Made by a program: the position numbers and the translations under genes. Positions 51,695 to 64,000 of a stretch of DNA of 64,000 bases are shown piece after piece. The DNA lies in assembly GCA_024305405.1 (NCBI GenBank), contig JAKNDB010000053.1, forward strand, positions 1 through 64,000, written 5' to 3'. This DNA is from Dirofilaria immitis. Its lineage: Eukaryota > Nematoda > Chromadorea > Rhabditida > Onchocercidae. The first letter of the stretch is position 1. Every line of letters starts with the position of its first letter. The notes below the pieces were generated by a model that worked only from the letters and a program-made list of their open reading frames with translations, searched no databases and had not been told where the DNA came from.

Positions 51695-52065
51695 AATTTG
51701 ACAAATATGAGGAAAAACGAAATGGAAAAGGAAAAGTGAATGTCGAGAATTTCTCATAGATAAAACAATGTCATTTATTAATATTTCATTTGCAATTATT
51801 TCATTTCTCGACAAATATGAGGGAAAAAATTAACGGAAGAAGAAAAAGGGAATGTCGAGAATTTCGTTTTGGTAAAGCAATGTCATTTAGATAAAGTGAT
51901 GCCATTTATTAGCTATTCATTTGCAATTATTTTATTTCTCGACACATATGAGAAAAATTTAGGAAAAAATAAACAGGAATGTCAAGAATTTTTATCGACA
52001 AAAGGATGTTATTTTTTAAATTACTTATATTCTAGACGATACAATTATGTCATTTAGAATTGTAG
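51695..52065. repeat. ~125 bp tandem repeat x3
   Basis: Each unit contains gacaaatatgaggaaaaa, gaatgtcgagaatttc, aatgtcatttattaatattt and catttgcaattatttcattt. A small open frame here is repeat-derived. Confidence 0.85.
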
Positions 52066-53753
52066 AAAGTTTCAATTTTTATATTTATAATGCTTATATT
52101 TCTATTGTTATCTTACCGAATATTTTTTCAACTATATATTCATATAGTTAAAGATATAAGATATTGATTTTTCAATTATTATATGCAATGATTTGAATTG
52201 ACCTGAAATCTTTCATTTTCCATTTGTAAATAAATCAAATTTGGACAATAATTGAGGTTATTGGATTATAAATCTTCCGGCTTTGTCATGATCTAAAATG
52301 ATCGAGGAGGTTGAAATTAAGTTCACTGATCGATGTAACGGGAACATGAAAGAAGGTTCTATTTGTGCCAAGTTGGATTATTATATATCGTAACATCATT
52401 GAGTTTTTGATGATATTAAATTTGCCGAATACTTTTCCGGAAACTGAAAAAAATTATGCGATTTTTGATTTAGTTACTATAAAAAATTGCTTCTCGTATT
52501 TTATACATTTAATCAATTTCATCATGAATGTTTTAATTTAATCAAAAAAATGAAGATGTTTTCGAGAAACTTATTCTTGAATAAGAATAGCTACTAATTA
52601 AGTTTGCAATTAATTAAGTTTTTATAGTTGAATAAATATAAATTGGAATTTGTTTTCAAACTCAAATTCAACTAATGAAAAACTGTTAGTGTTAAAAATC
52701 AAGGTAGAATGTATAATTCAAGCTTAAAGATCATAAGATTAAATTAAAGAAAAAAAAGCTTGCAAAGTTAAATATAACTAATCCTACGGATTTTAGAAGT
52801 AATTCTAAATATTGATAATGATAATTGTTCTAATATTCTATGAATATTCAAACTTAACCTTCCTTTAAATATTTTCAAAACTTTTGGAAGGCAATATTAG
52901 ACAAGCAATGGAATTTGTTTCAAGGAAGCATAGAACTTTTAATGATAAAAATGGTTTACTATCAATGCGATGATATGATCACATTAAAACTTATGGTAAT
53001 TTTTGCATTTCATTTTTATATGGGTAGTTTAAGAAAATTATAGATTCTGACTTTGAAATTCATTATTTTGGTAATAAATTAATTCAAATAATTGTCTATT
53101 ATCTTGAAAATGAATGATTATATATCGAAGAAAAAAAATATTTCATTTTTTTTTATTTTAAATATATTTGTCTATACCTGTCTTTTTTTTCATATTTCTG
53201 ATTGATTTCTTCACTAGTAATTTATTAAAATTTTACTTCCTGTTTTTCTAAAATTCAATCATAATAATTACAATTTGATAAAAATTCAAATTTATCCTAA
53301 ATAAATCAGTATGATAAGAATGATAACAACATATCTATATAGCATATATATAATTCCTCGTGAAATTAAGAGTTTGAAAAATCATGCTGAAATATGGTGT
53401 TAATAATTTTATAGACGAAATATTCGTAGCATTATGAAATGAAATTTATCAAAACAATTTTTATAAAAAAAAAAGTTTCATTCATTTTCAATCTAACAAA
53501 TTAGATATAATAATTATATTATCCTATTTATTTCTTTTAAAATATAAAAATTTATGCAAAACTTAAAATCTTATATCGAGAAAAATTTCATGAATAAGAC
53601 TACCTAATAACTTGCGTATATGCTAGACTCCTTTGTCGGTGTTTCAAGACAGGTCAGATAGGTGATTAACGTTTACATTGAGATGTAATTTTATATACAT
53701 ATAATATATAATTATATGTAAATGCATACAATAGTATAAATTTACTAATTCTT

Positions 53754-56700
53754 CTACGTGAAGATCACCCGCATATGTTTGATCGGAATAAAATCAATCA
53801 TATGATGATATTGGATTTTATTCTGACTAAAGTTATTGCTTTTCTTTTTCGCATGCTTCTTTCGTGGCAAAATATTTCGTTCAATCATATCATAAGCCAT
53901 TTCTATCAATGATTTTTTCACATCTCGATATGACATATCTAATAGTTTCAATGCCTAAAATTCATTAATATAGGAAGGAATCGATAAATTGCAAACTTAT
54001 AAAAGATTAAAACTATTAGCATTAAATGATGAAATCGATAAACTGATATCACCTTTCACTTTTTATTACATATTGTGAGCTTTTTTTTTGAATAAAATAT
54101 CTTTAATCCAAAGATTTAATAACATTAATCACAAACACAAAATTTTTCTAAACCATTAAAAGTAAACTTGCTTTAGTGTTATCAAAATTATCTTCATGTC
54201 CATATAATGGTAAAGCTTGTAATGCTTCATTATCAATTCGAGCATAGAGCCATAAGAGTGCATAAGGAGCCTAAATCGTGGAACACTGTAGCCTGAAATA
54301 AGTTATTGATCATTATCAATTCGATTACCTGTCGCCTGCATCGAATATTTATTTGAAATATTTGGGAATTTAAGTTCTGTTACAACTTAGTGAAATATAA
54401 ATCAAATCAAAAATCGGCATAAACTGCTAATGTATCTAATAATCTTGATCATAGCTAAAAAAAAAAAAAGAACTTGATAAGTTACAAATTTTTAGATTAC
54501 CTCATAAAAACCTGGTATTAATTAAAATATTTACACTATTCTAGATTAAAATTTTACCTTGCTTAGCAAACTCTTCGCGTAAAACATTGGCAATCTTTCG
54601 GAATGATAATACTTCAGCATTAATAAGAATCCTTTGTCCATTACTTTTGCATCTTTCATCGCTAAAATATGTGCTCGAGCAACATCACGAACATCAACCA
54701 AACCAAGTTTCATTAACGGATAAGCTGCCATTGAACCATCCAAAAACCGACTTATAATCTTTAATGAGTAATGATATTAATCTGATCAGATATGATAGAG
54801 CAATGATATAACTTATGATATATCTCACTTGCTAGCATAAGTTAACAATGATATTTTCTATTTCAACATTTTCACATATCTATAAGATATAATGTTGCAG
54901 TTACATCATAGATATTTAATAATTAAACCTACCGTAACACTTGATCCTTTAGTATTCTGTAACAATGGTCCAATAATTAGAGTGGGATTTAAAACTGTTA
55001 ATGAAAATGATACATCTGTAATTAATAATTAAACATTTCTTTATAGTTATCCATAAACTAAAAATAATATAAAAATCAGGGAGAAAAAAAACTGAAAAAG
55101 ATCGTGAAATTTAGAATAAGATTGCTTAGAATTGAAAGTTTATCGAGAGTTTAAAAATTTTTGATATTTCTAAAGAAAATACGGAAATTTCTTACATGAA
55201 TACTTCCTTTTACACAATATTTCGTTTTTTTTCTTGCAATTCTACTTCCAAATTTTAATCAATTCTAATTAATGTTTAATAATAATTAATGCTTAGTAAA
55301 TCAAATATATGACCTGGATTTTTTTCATAAAATCCCAAGCTGCTTGTTCAGCTAATGTTTTACTTTTATGATAAGGATGCAAATATTTCCAATTTAAATT
55401 TGTCCAATCATTCTCGGTAAAGCGTTCCTTTCTATTTTTATATCCCACTGAAATATTTGATTATTTCAATGAATTTAATAAAATTAATTTAAAGTATACA
55501 TTTAATATTATCAAATATCAACTTCATGTTAGATTTAAAAATTTTTAAATAAAATCTCAAAAATTGATTATTCTCCCTATCATTTGTAAAATCACTCGCT
55601 AAATCAATGACCTATTTTCATAATCCATGGGCAAGTCTCGAAAAACTTTTGCAATATTGAGTAGTTTATCATTGAATGCACGACAATGATATGACATTGG
55701 AACAATTATAACCATCAGTTTAATTACCCAAATATTGCCGTGCCTATTATTGAAAGGCAGAAAGAATCTTCAACCTTCGTCACGGTTAGAGAATAGTAAG
55801 AATATTATGCAGTAGGGTATGCAAAATTATTAATTTCAGAAATTATCAGAAATTAAAAATAAACTTAAAATTAATAGCACCGCATGAACTAGTAAGTACA
55901 ACTTTTCGTACGCATTGTATTTGTGCAATACCATGAAGAACATTTAAAGTTCCGCAAACTGCCGTTTCTACTATTCTTTTATTCGCAATCATTTCGCATG
56001 GACTTGCTATATGTAATACATATGTACAATTCATCGCTGCTCTAAAATATATTGCAAATATTATAAAGATAATTACACTTTCATATCATTCAAATAAATC
56101 AATAAAATATGCTCAATATCTTGGCATTTTTTCAAATAGGAATTCAAAAGATTGATCATTGCAATAATACGTAATTTTTGCATCAATGATAATTATCCTC
56201 TTTGATGAATTTAACTTTTTAAATAAGTTATCATTAAAAGGTCAGATGTTAATAATATACGATAGCTTACTTTTTCCATAAATCTTTATCATCTTCGAGA
56301 TTAACACAAAAAGTTCCAATCGATTGCTATTTGCTAATTCTCGTAATGGATTAATTTTTTCGAGACATTTCAAATCTCGAACTGTCCCACGTACTTTATA
56401 ACCTTGTTGCAATAGTTGTTGTACACAATGCATAGCAAGATAACCGGATGCACCAGTTACTAGTACTTCTGCAAAATGAAAAATCAATAAATCTAATTTC
56501 GATCAATAATGATCAGCTTATATAGCTTACATTTATATCAAATTAAATTTAGCAACTGCAAATTAATTAATTTTAAATCCTTTTGTTCAATAAAATATTT
56601 TATTAGAGAATATTTCAGAATATATTATCATGATCGAAGAATAATCGTTGCAAGTTTACTATTACATTTGACGTAACGATACTTCGAATAATATATGACT

Positions 56701-56869
56701 ATATCATTTTTTTTTTTTTGATAGTAATTGATGACGCTAATTGTTAAATTTAATAACTTGAATCCATTTATTGTTACATATAGGAAAATAGAAAATTCGA
56801 AAAGGAAAGAAACTTACGACAATCATTATTTTCGAATTTTAAATTGGTCGATTCAATTTTAGCACACAT
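53754..56869 (-). CDS. DFR-like NAD(P)-dependent reductase/epimerase (extended SDR)
   Basis: A cytosolic oxidoreductase of the dihydroflavonol-4-reductase-like extended SDR family; the substrate is unknown in nematodes. Minus-strand exons: 56818-56869, 56271-56468, 55881-56041, 55314-55447, 54933-54994, 54558-54758, 54172-54292, 53754-53954, about 375 aa. Visible in order: the Rossmann motif VLVTGASGYLAMHCVQQL, GYKVRGTVRD, LHIASP, VVLTSSC, the active site PYHKSK (Tyr-x3-Lys), LNPTLIIGP, VDVRDVARAHILAM, and ALQALPLYG before the C-terminal helix. Exon 7 ends DNTK at a GC donor (AAA|gcaagt), which joins in phase with ALKLLDMSYRDVKKS. Four one-base breaks interrupt an otherwise clear frame, each at a homopolymer: 56308-56312, 55319-55325, 54633-54635 and 54270-54271. 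Adding one base at each restores family-like sequence (VNLEDDKDLW, MKKNP, RILINAEVLSFRKIANVL, PRFRAPYALLW) and every downstream phase. The end of exon 3 may instead lie at 55865. Confidence 0.87.
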
Positions 56870-58980
56870 GAAAATTTAGCAAGCTCTAAAATTGAAATTT
56901 AATTTCATTACTTATCTTCAATGAGTGAAAAATTTATTAATAGATAATTGTTAAATAATTTTCGTATATGTGAGCTAATGTGATAAATAATTGATATTCA
57001 ATGATATGGTACATATAAATATTGAAATTTTTGAAAATACAAATGTTGGAAGGAATATAAAAATGAATTTAAACGAATATTTAAGATAGGATAAATAATT
57101 TAAAGATATATTTTTTCTTTAAAAGAAAAAAAAAGGAAGATTTAATTTAAATTTACAAAATCACGATTTCATAAATTAGTAAAAGAGTTTTTAATTTAGT
57201 TTTATTTAATGGAATTTATTGGTTGAAGAAAAATTTATACTGTAAAATTAATTCTAAATCAGTTTAGATTAGTGTAGAAAAAAAATAAAAGGCAAAAATT
57301 ATCTCAAAATTATCATTTGCATTGCATTCATGAATTCACTAATATTCAACTATCTTCGAAATTTAAAAGTTCATATATAATCATCAAAAGTTAAAAATTA
57401 CAATATATCCAAACATCGTTGTTAAGAAATACTAATTTATAAATTAGTAAAAATTATACTAAAAAAATTCTAAATCATTGTAATATAGAGAAGGATAAAA
57501 ATAAAAATTATCTCATACTTATTACGATGTATTCATGAATTCGACTAATATTCAAATATCTGAAACAGCAATGTTTGATGATTGTTTTAAAATTCAGAAA
57601 TTAAATATAATCAATGAAACAAATGTTAAGCATTAAAAATTTATCCTTAACATTGCTATTGAACGATATTAATTATAAGAAATGAAATAAAAAATTAGAT
57701 TAATTTGGATGAAAGAATTAACAAAAATAGTCATTTCAAATATCGAATAATTGTAAAATATTACTCAATAAGTAAATTAGATCATTTGAAAATGATTTAT
57801 AATAAATTAAATTTATAAGCGAAAGACTAAAATTCGAAAGAATGGCATGATAACCAATGATGTATGTGATTGAATGTTACTATAGAAAATGATATGTATA
57901 AAACAAACCAGTTCTTCCTATTTCTTGCTTTTGAATATAACCAGTTTATAATTACTGAATTTTCAAAAATCTCTCTTATTTATAGATACCAAAAGAATAA
58001 CGAATATCAATTGTAGTAGAGATTGATAAAAATTGATATGAATGAAACTGATAAATTATAATATATAATCAACCCTAAATGAAATAGTTTTTTAGAACTG
58101 ATCTGTAATGAATTAAAAGGTAAAAACAATTCTTAAAAGTGAAAAGATAAACTAATATCGATTATCGATGATATATGCGAAATTTATAATCTCTCTATGA
58201 TTAGTTTATGACATTTACTAAATACAGTAATTATTTTATTAATAGCATTTAAATGAAGTTTAGTTGAAAATTATTTCTGCTAATCCTATGTCGAGCCTAT
58301 TCAGACAATGAACCTATTCGAGATCTTCTACTGATTTTATTCGAATTTATGTGCTGATGAAGTATCAAAATTAAATTATCGATAAAGCTATTGTTATTGT
58401 TAAATGTTGGAATCTTTCTAACATTATCGCGGAAGCAATAGAGACTTGGAACTCGGTAATACTCAAAATTGCTAAATTTAAGAAATTACGAAAATGGACA
58501 TGGAGAAATCATAATAATAATCTGATTTTTATAGTGAAAAATTCCTAACACTTAGATTATATGCTGATTTATTGAATTCAAAATTTCTTTCAAATCTCAT
58601 TCAGCGATTACTTTTTAAATGTTTACAAAAATATTGCATATTGTTTCATGAATTTTATATGGGAAAATGATATATTTATCTATTCATCTGCTCTTGACAA
58701 ATTGATAAATTTCAGAAAAAAAAAAGAACTATTGAAATTTATAGATTTATAATGGAATGAATATTATGCATATTAGACGTAAAATAAAAGATTTTTTTAC
58801 TGACAGTTGTAAAAGAAATTGAAAACATGAAAAAATTAGACAAGATCTGATCAACATATTTAAAATAGTATATTATTATATACAGTGGGCACATACGAAA
58901 TAATCAATCAATTTCACTGTTGCTGGTAAAAAAAAGACAATCTTCGAAACCGTGAAAGTGAAAAGAAATTTCTTTCTTTC

Positions 58981-59011
<31 letters not shown>

Positions 59012-60478
59012 AAGAGGGAAAGAAAGAGAAGGAGAGAGAATTTATAATGACATATGAATTCCAAATTTGAGTATCAGAAATAATGAAAAAAATACGCTCT
59101 TCATTACAAAGAAAGATTTTAAATGAAATTCAGAATGAGTATCAAAAATGCTTAGATAGTGCGAAATGAATTAAAAATAAAATAAGACAAATGTGCATTA
59201 ACATAAGTACACATATTATTTGTTTTTGCGCTTTCCAAACTTACTATTATCATCCCACTGAATTAAGTTCCTTCATTAAACATACATGTAGAAGGATGCT
59301 ACATCCTTAATCAAACAAAAAAATTTTAATTATTTTAGCTTAAAAGTATAATTTGAACAATAAAACAGATATATCTTTCTTAAAGCATAGTAGGATAGTT
59401 GCGATGAATTACAATACATGAGTAAATTATAAACTAGAATATGTGAGATTGCAAAATCAGGAAATACAATAAAAACTAAATCTATTAAAAAGTGACGTGA
59501 TTTTTGATGAAGCAAAACAATGGTAATTTGAAAAATTCAGACAACAAAAATTTTCGATAACGTAAAGGACGATATAAACAGCACATCTTGGAACGATATA
59601 AAACAAGCAAAAAGGAAATTACAAGCCGTAAATTAAGGATGAAAATGCAATTAATAAAATTACAAATTATTTTTTGAAGTGCAGATAAAATTTTATGACC
59701 AAATAGCGAAAGATTTGCAAGGTCAGGGTGAAAACAAATTTTTCGAAATGACTTAAAAAAATGTCACTTCATAAAGTTCAATGCTAATCTAGGAATCATC
59801 ATCAATGTTCGAAAGAAAACCAAAAGAATAAAAAAATCTTTGTTTTTAGCCTTATTTTAGATGAATGATGATGCGCTCTTCAAGTACTTCGAAATAAGGT
59901 AAATGGTTAACTATCATTTCATTTACAAATACTGTCCAGCAATCTAAGCTCAAAATTAGAAATTAAAAGTGGCACACCCGTGACAAGAATGAACTTTTGA
60001 TGGCCAATCATGCACTTAGTCACCGCGAGGCAATAAATCAACATTATGATCAAGAAATGAACAAATATTTGAATTTTAAAGCATATCATATATAATAATA
60101 TAAACAAATTTAAAACCGCACTAAAATAAAGTTTTTTTATCTAAATCAATGAGGTCCTAACTTCCCTAAAAAAATGCAAGTGAAGTGAAAAATATTGCAT
60201 TAACGGAACAAAGAAAAATCAAAGTTCTCTCAGATTTTTAGATTTTTAAGTCCGTTTTTCAAATTAGCTTACAATATCTCATTTGCTCAGTTTTTCTGGG
60301 AAATCAAGAAATTATTTTAGCAATTTTTTCAAAAGAATAATCAATCATTCTTATGTTACAAACAGAGCATACAAAATTCACAAGAATAAAATTAATGAAA
60401 ATATTAAATATTAAGAAAATATGTAAAGCCGCGCAAGTGATTTAATTTCAGTAAACCGAAATGTTTTGCAAAAAAAAA
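56870..60478. other. Intergenic region between the reductase and the acidic-protein gene
   Basis: Both flanking genes are on the minus strand, so the left part should hold the reductase promoter and the right part the 3' untranslated region of the acidic-protein gene. The stretch 59640-60100 is less AT-rich and could belong to that untranslated region. No convincing exon or RNA gene was seen. Confidence 0.5.
58986..59040. repeat. GA microsatellite
   Basis: An (AG)n tract of about 13 units with an interrupted purine extension. Confidence 0.9.
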
Positions 60479-63400
60479 TCAGTAATCCATAGCAGAAGCA
60501 AGAACGTTTCCAAGTGTCTCAGAATCCGTCGTTGGTGACGGAGTTGTCGTGGCAGTGACCATAGATGGAGTTGCTGCACTACAATATGTGAAATAAGATA
60601 AATCATCACTTTATCAGTAAATAATACTTGAAGCAGTGTAAAAATGTCAAAACCAACTTTGCGGGGAAAGGATTTGGAGGTGGATAAGGTGACCATCCTT
60701 GCGAAAGTGGACCAACGCTGGATTGAATCATGCCTGTAGGAGTCCTTACAAATGTCGGTTGTTGCACTTGATATACAGTAACTGGAACTGCGCCTAAAAA
60801 ATATTTTAGAAAATTGGAAAACACCACAAGTTTAAAGAGAATCAAAATTCATGAATAATACTTCTGAATAATATGTTCGACTAATAAGTATAAATTACAG
60901 TATCTAATAATTGAATAAACTAAATAACGTGAAAGTGCTTAATTTTAAAATCGAGCGATATAAGAAAATAATAGGTTAACATCCGGTCTTTTTGGGAAAT
61001 TCTATTTGGCATACAGTTTCTCATCATCGAAAGATAAGATGACTGACTGCTTAATAACCAGATGCAGACAAGCATTTATATTTAAATACAAATAAAATTG
61101 AAAAAGTAAAAACAAAATTTAATGAATAAATTTATTCGATTTTTAATAAATAAAATACCGGAATAAATGTGCAGCGGAGCACCATTAGTGATAAAAGTAG
61201 GAGCTGTAGTTTGAACTATGTTTCGATAAGCAGCGTTTGGGGATCAAATTGCTGCATTGGTGTAGCCAATGATGATGATGATGCTAGTCGAGCCATTTGC
61301 TGCATTACTGATGATGGATTCATCGACGAAGGATCTGCCGAAGTTGAAGGAAAGCTGTAATTATGCATGAACATAATAAAATTCTGTGTATTTTGGCTTT
61401 AACTGGCTCTAATGATAATAATTTTGCTTACAATCAATTAGTACCAATAAAAAAACAATTATTAGCGAAATTTAGAAACTAGAGTAGATTTTTTGAAGTA
61501 TTTCACACTTCTATGAATTTGCATTAAAAAGCACGATCATATACATCTGTCAATTAATTTAAGTTATGTACTATTGTTAGCCATATGTAGCTCATGAGCT
61601 TTAATCTAAGCTAAAAATATATATAAAGCAGCATAGGCATACTTGCTCTGCAACTTATTATGTGATAATTAATAAGCATAGTATGAGAAAACTGTCAAGC
61701 ATAAAACTAAAATGTACCATGAAAGTGGGAGACATGAAGTCACGTTGGAATTTGTAGCAGCAGTATTCATAACTATTATTTTTTCCGCCGCTTTTACCTC
61801 TACTTTCTTTAAATCTTCTGTTTTCGCGCTTTCGACATAAAACATCTAAATTATTTCTTCAAAAATATTTGGAATAATTTCTGGCAAAAAATTTTTAATT
61901 GGAAAACAGGGGAAAAAAGACGAAAAATATGTGCACATACTTCTTGATCTATTTGCTCCGATTTCACTTCCCGAACTGTTTCATTCACAAGCTACAATAT
62001 ACCATTTATATGATAAGAAATAAGTATCAGAGATATTAAAAATGTGCGGAAATTCAACGCAATAAATCTAATGGTGGTAGCATAGTAGTTGGAAGCCAAA
62101 CATAACTCAGTCTTCCAAAGAGATTTTAAAAGGGACATTTACTCATGATCAATCAATGCTTAGTTTATCAATGAATAAGAAATAATGACCGTAATGGACA
62201 ACGCCTTGGTCGAACGGAATTCTACGCATAAAACTAGATGAAATTTATCTTCAACCCTAACCTTTGCATCATTCGAAGTTGATGGACAAATATGATTTAT
62301 ATTTTCTGTTTGCTTCGTATGACCATCAGTGGATAAAACCTTGGGAGAATCAAAGATAGTCTCTTTCATAACTTCAGTACCTAAACATAAACGGAGCATA
62401 AGAAGCCGTAGGAATATTCTCGGGTCAGAATGCATGATCCGATAGTAATAGAGAACTGTGATGTAATATAACACTTCTTACCATTTTCAACTTTCACTAT
62501 TTTCATTTTTTTCTTCCGCATTTTCCTCCTGATCAGTTTGTTTATCATCATCAATCGTCGACGTTTCGTCATTGTCTTCCACCTCCTCATCATCAGCAGT
62601 TTCTTCATCCATTATTTCTTCTTCCTCCTCTTCCTCTTCCTCTTCCTCATCGGGTTCAAATTCATCAGAACTATAATATATTCGACTCCCGATCAATTCA
62701 GTTAGAGAGCTTAATTCACCAGTGAAAATAAAATGAACATTTGAGATTTGCGAGACAAATCACTGAAATTACCGCTTCTTTCAACGAATGAAATTCGTTA
62801 AATGTTGTCCGACAGTAGACTAAATTTTTATCCTCAATTCAGTGAACCAAAGAAATATTTCTTCTATTTCTTACCTCTCAGTTTTTCGCCCTGTACCAAC
62901 AGGACGAACATTTTTAAATCTCTCTTCCATCTCTTCTTCATTCTCTTCTCCTTCCTCATCGTCACCATTACCCACTGTAAGACTCGGTCTTTTTGCTACC
63001 GCCTTCCTTAACGGCCTAAATATTTTTTAATTTAATTAGGTGAAAAAATTTTTTTGGTTTGATAAAGCGCAATCTCAAATATATTTTAGCAATATTAACT
63101 ATCTAAGTATAACCACGCATCAACAATTACTTTGATAATATCATTCAAAACAAACAGAAAAAAATGGTACTACCTTCCAGCAGCAGTCTTTTGCACCGAA
63201 TGATCTGAATCTTCTGCATCTGAACTACTTGCACGCGGTGCCCATTTGGTAACGGTACGTCGCTTCATGCGCCTATTGCCACTACTATTACTTTCTTCAC
63301 TCTGATAATTATCACTTAACTCGGAAGTGGAATCTTCATCAGAGGATATCCTGCAAACAGTAATTGAGATGTGCGCTTCATCAAGCAAACAACAAAGACG

Positions 63401-63990
63401 ACAAGAGTTATCTACGACTTTCAGTAATTAACTGGCACAGATAAAGAAATTATTTTCACTGCAACAGTTTACAAGAGTCTCAGTCATCTTAGCTATTGAA
63501 AATTAGAGATGATATGAGAATATTTCGAAATAAAACTTTTACTGAAAAAAAGTGCAAAGTTTTCTAGCAACATCCTATATTCAGATTCAGAAATACGCAT
63601 CGATTTCTTTATAATAAATCCCAATAAAACCAACCACTTTCCACGTTTTCTCTTTCCTTTTATTTTTCGTGCATTTTTTGATCTATGCGACTTTTTCTTG
63701 ATGGTTCATATTCACTTTCCGAACCAGAAACGACAAAATCATCATCGCTTTGAGTTCGTTTATTAGAATAAACCCGCTTGGATGTTCTGAAAATTATACA
63801 GTTTATTATGAAAGAAAATATCAGACTTTATTAATTCATGAAAGCAGTTTGATATTAAGTATAAGCAAAAATCTGAAATCATTAATTTACCGATATTCAA
63901 TTACAATAGAAATGATACCTTCTTGTACAGGAAGCATCCGAAGGTAGATACTCATCGGTATCCTCTGATGGATCCGAAACAGAAGCACTG
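60479..63990 (-). CDS. Acidic, Ser-rich, probably nuclear protein, 3' part of gene (5' end outside window)
   Basis: Not identified. Minus-strand exons: 63919-63990, 63638-63786, 63174-63350, 62875-63015, ~62488-62709, 62262-62380, 61941-61991, 61718-61845, 61159-61354, 60658-60793, 60479-60578 (stop TGA 60479-60481). The N-terminal part seen here has acidic/Ser blocks (DEDTDEYLPSD-like, SDDDFVVSGSESEYEPSRK), basic stretches (NARKIKGKRKRGK, RRMKRRTVTKWAPR) and IYYSSDEFEPDE before a run of 11-12 Glu. The C-terminal part is Pro/Ser/Gln/Thr-rich (TPMQQFDPQ, GWSPYPPPNPFP) and ends LGNVLASAMDY. This composition is usual in chromatin-associated or remodelling-complex subunits, but no catalytic or reader domain is in the window. 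One-base breaks occur at 63692-63696 and 61236-61238; adding one A at each (minus strand) makes all following phases fit. The end of exon 5 is ambiguous: a strong donor at 62481 lies in another frame, and weaker in-frame donors lie near 62490. Confidence 0.75.
62625..62660 (-). repeat. GAG/GAA repeat encoding polyglutamate
   Basis: A purine-only tract of Glu codons on the minus strand within the exon at ~62488-62709 of the acidic-protein gene. Confidence 0.9.
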
Positions 63991-64000
63991 CTGAAAAGAT

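Larger units (their letters stand above)
51094..53753. other. Intergenic region between two convergent genes
   Basis: Contains the 3' untranslated regions of the warthog gene (left) and the reductase gene (right) and a 125 bp tandem repeat. The stretch 52255-52400 is less AT-rich but has no open frame of note. No gene seen. Confidence 0.5.

Overview
The window is about 75-80% AT and carries multi-exon protein genes with short GT..AG introns. The families recognised are typical of nematodes: an FMRFamide-like neuropeptide precursor with PGVLRFG peptides (flp-18 type), a ZIC-type zinc-finger factor (ref-2 type) and a hedgehog-related warthog (Wart-domain) protein. This points to a chromadorean nematode, with AT-rich spirurid or filarial-like character; the species cannot be fixed from the sequence. 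No tRNA, rRNA, CRISPR, transposase or intact mobile element was seen.

Layout. 1-340: broken C2H2 zinc-finger relic (-), with a second degraded finger near 2.4-2.6 kb. 8.5-13.9 kb: flp-18-like gene (+), 4 exons. 22.4-33.6 kb: ref-2/ZIC gene (+), 8 exons, all splice phases close, 462 aa. 33.6-42.6 kb: 9 kb without a gene, full of degenerate tandem repeats. 42.6-46.1 kb: Ulp/SENP-like C48 cysteine peptidase gene (-). 47.4-51.1 kb: warthog gene (+) ending in a polyglutamine tail. 53.75-56.9 kb: DFR-like NAD(P)-dependent reductase gene (-). 60.5 kb to the right edge: the 3' part of a gene for a long acidic, serine-rich, probably nuclear protein (-). The peptidase and warthog genes are divergent; warthog and the reductase are convergent. 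Nothing suggests an operon or a shared pathway; these look like independent genes.

Exons were assembled by hand from conserved protein motifs, GT..AG signals and phase. The six-frame open frames alone miss most of them. ref-2 closes perfectly over about 1.39 kb of coding sequence. The other five genes each contain at least one place where recognisable coding sequence jumps frame by one base, nearly always as if one base were missing from a homopolymer. The simplest reading is residual indel error in a draft assembly. Real pseudogenisation of several unrelated genes is less likely, but raw reads are needed to decide.

The second feature is the density of short degenerate tandem duplications (12 to about 420 bp units) in nearly every intron and spacer. 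One of them, an 88-bp array in ref-2, appears to run into the first codons of exon 2.
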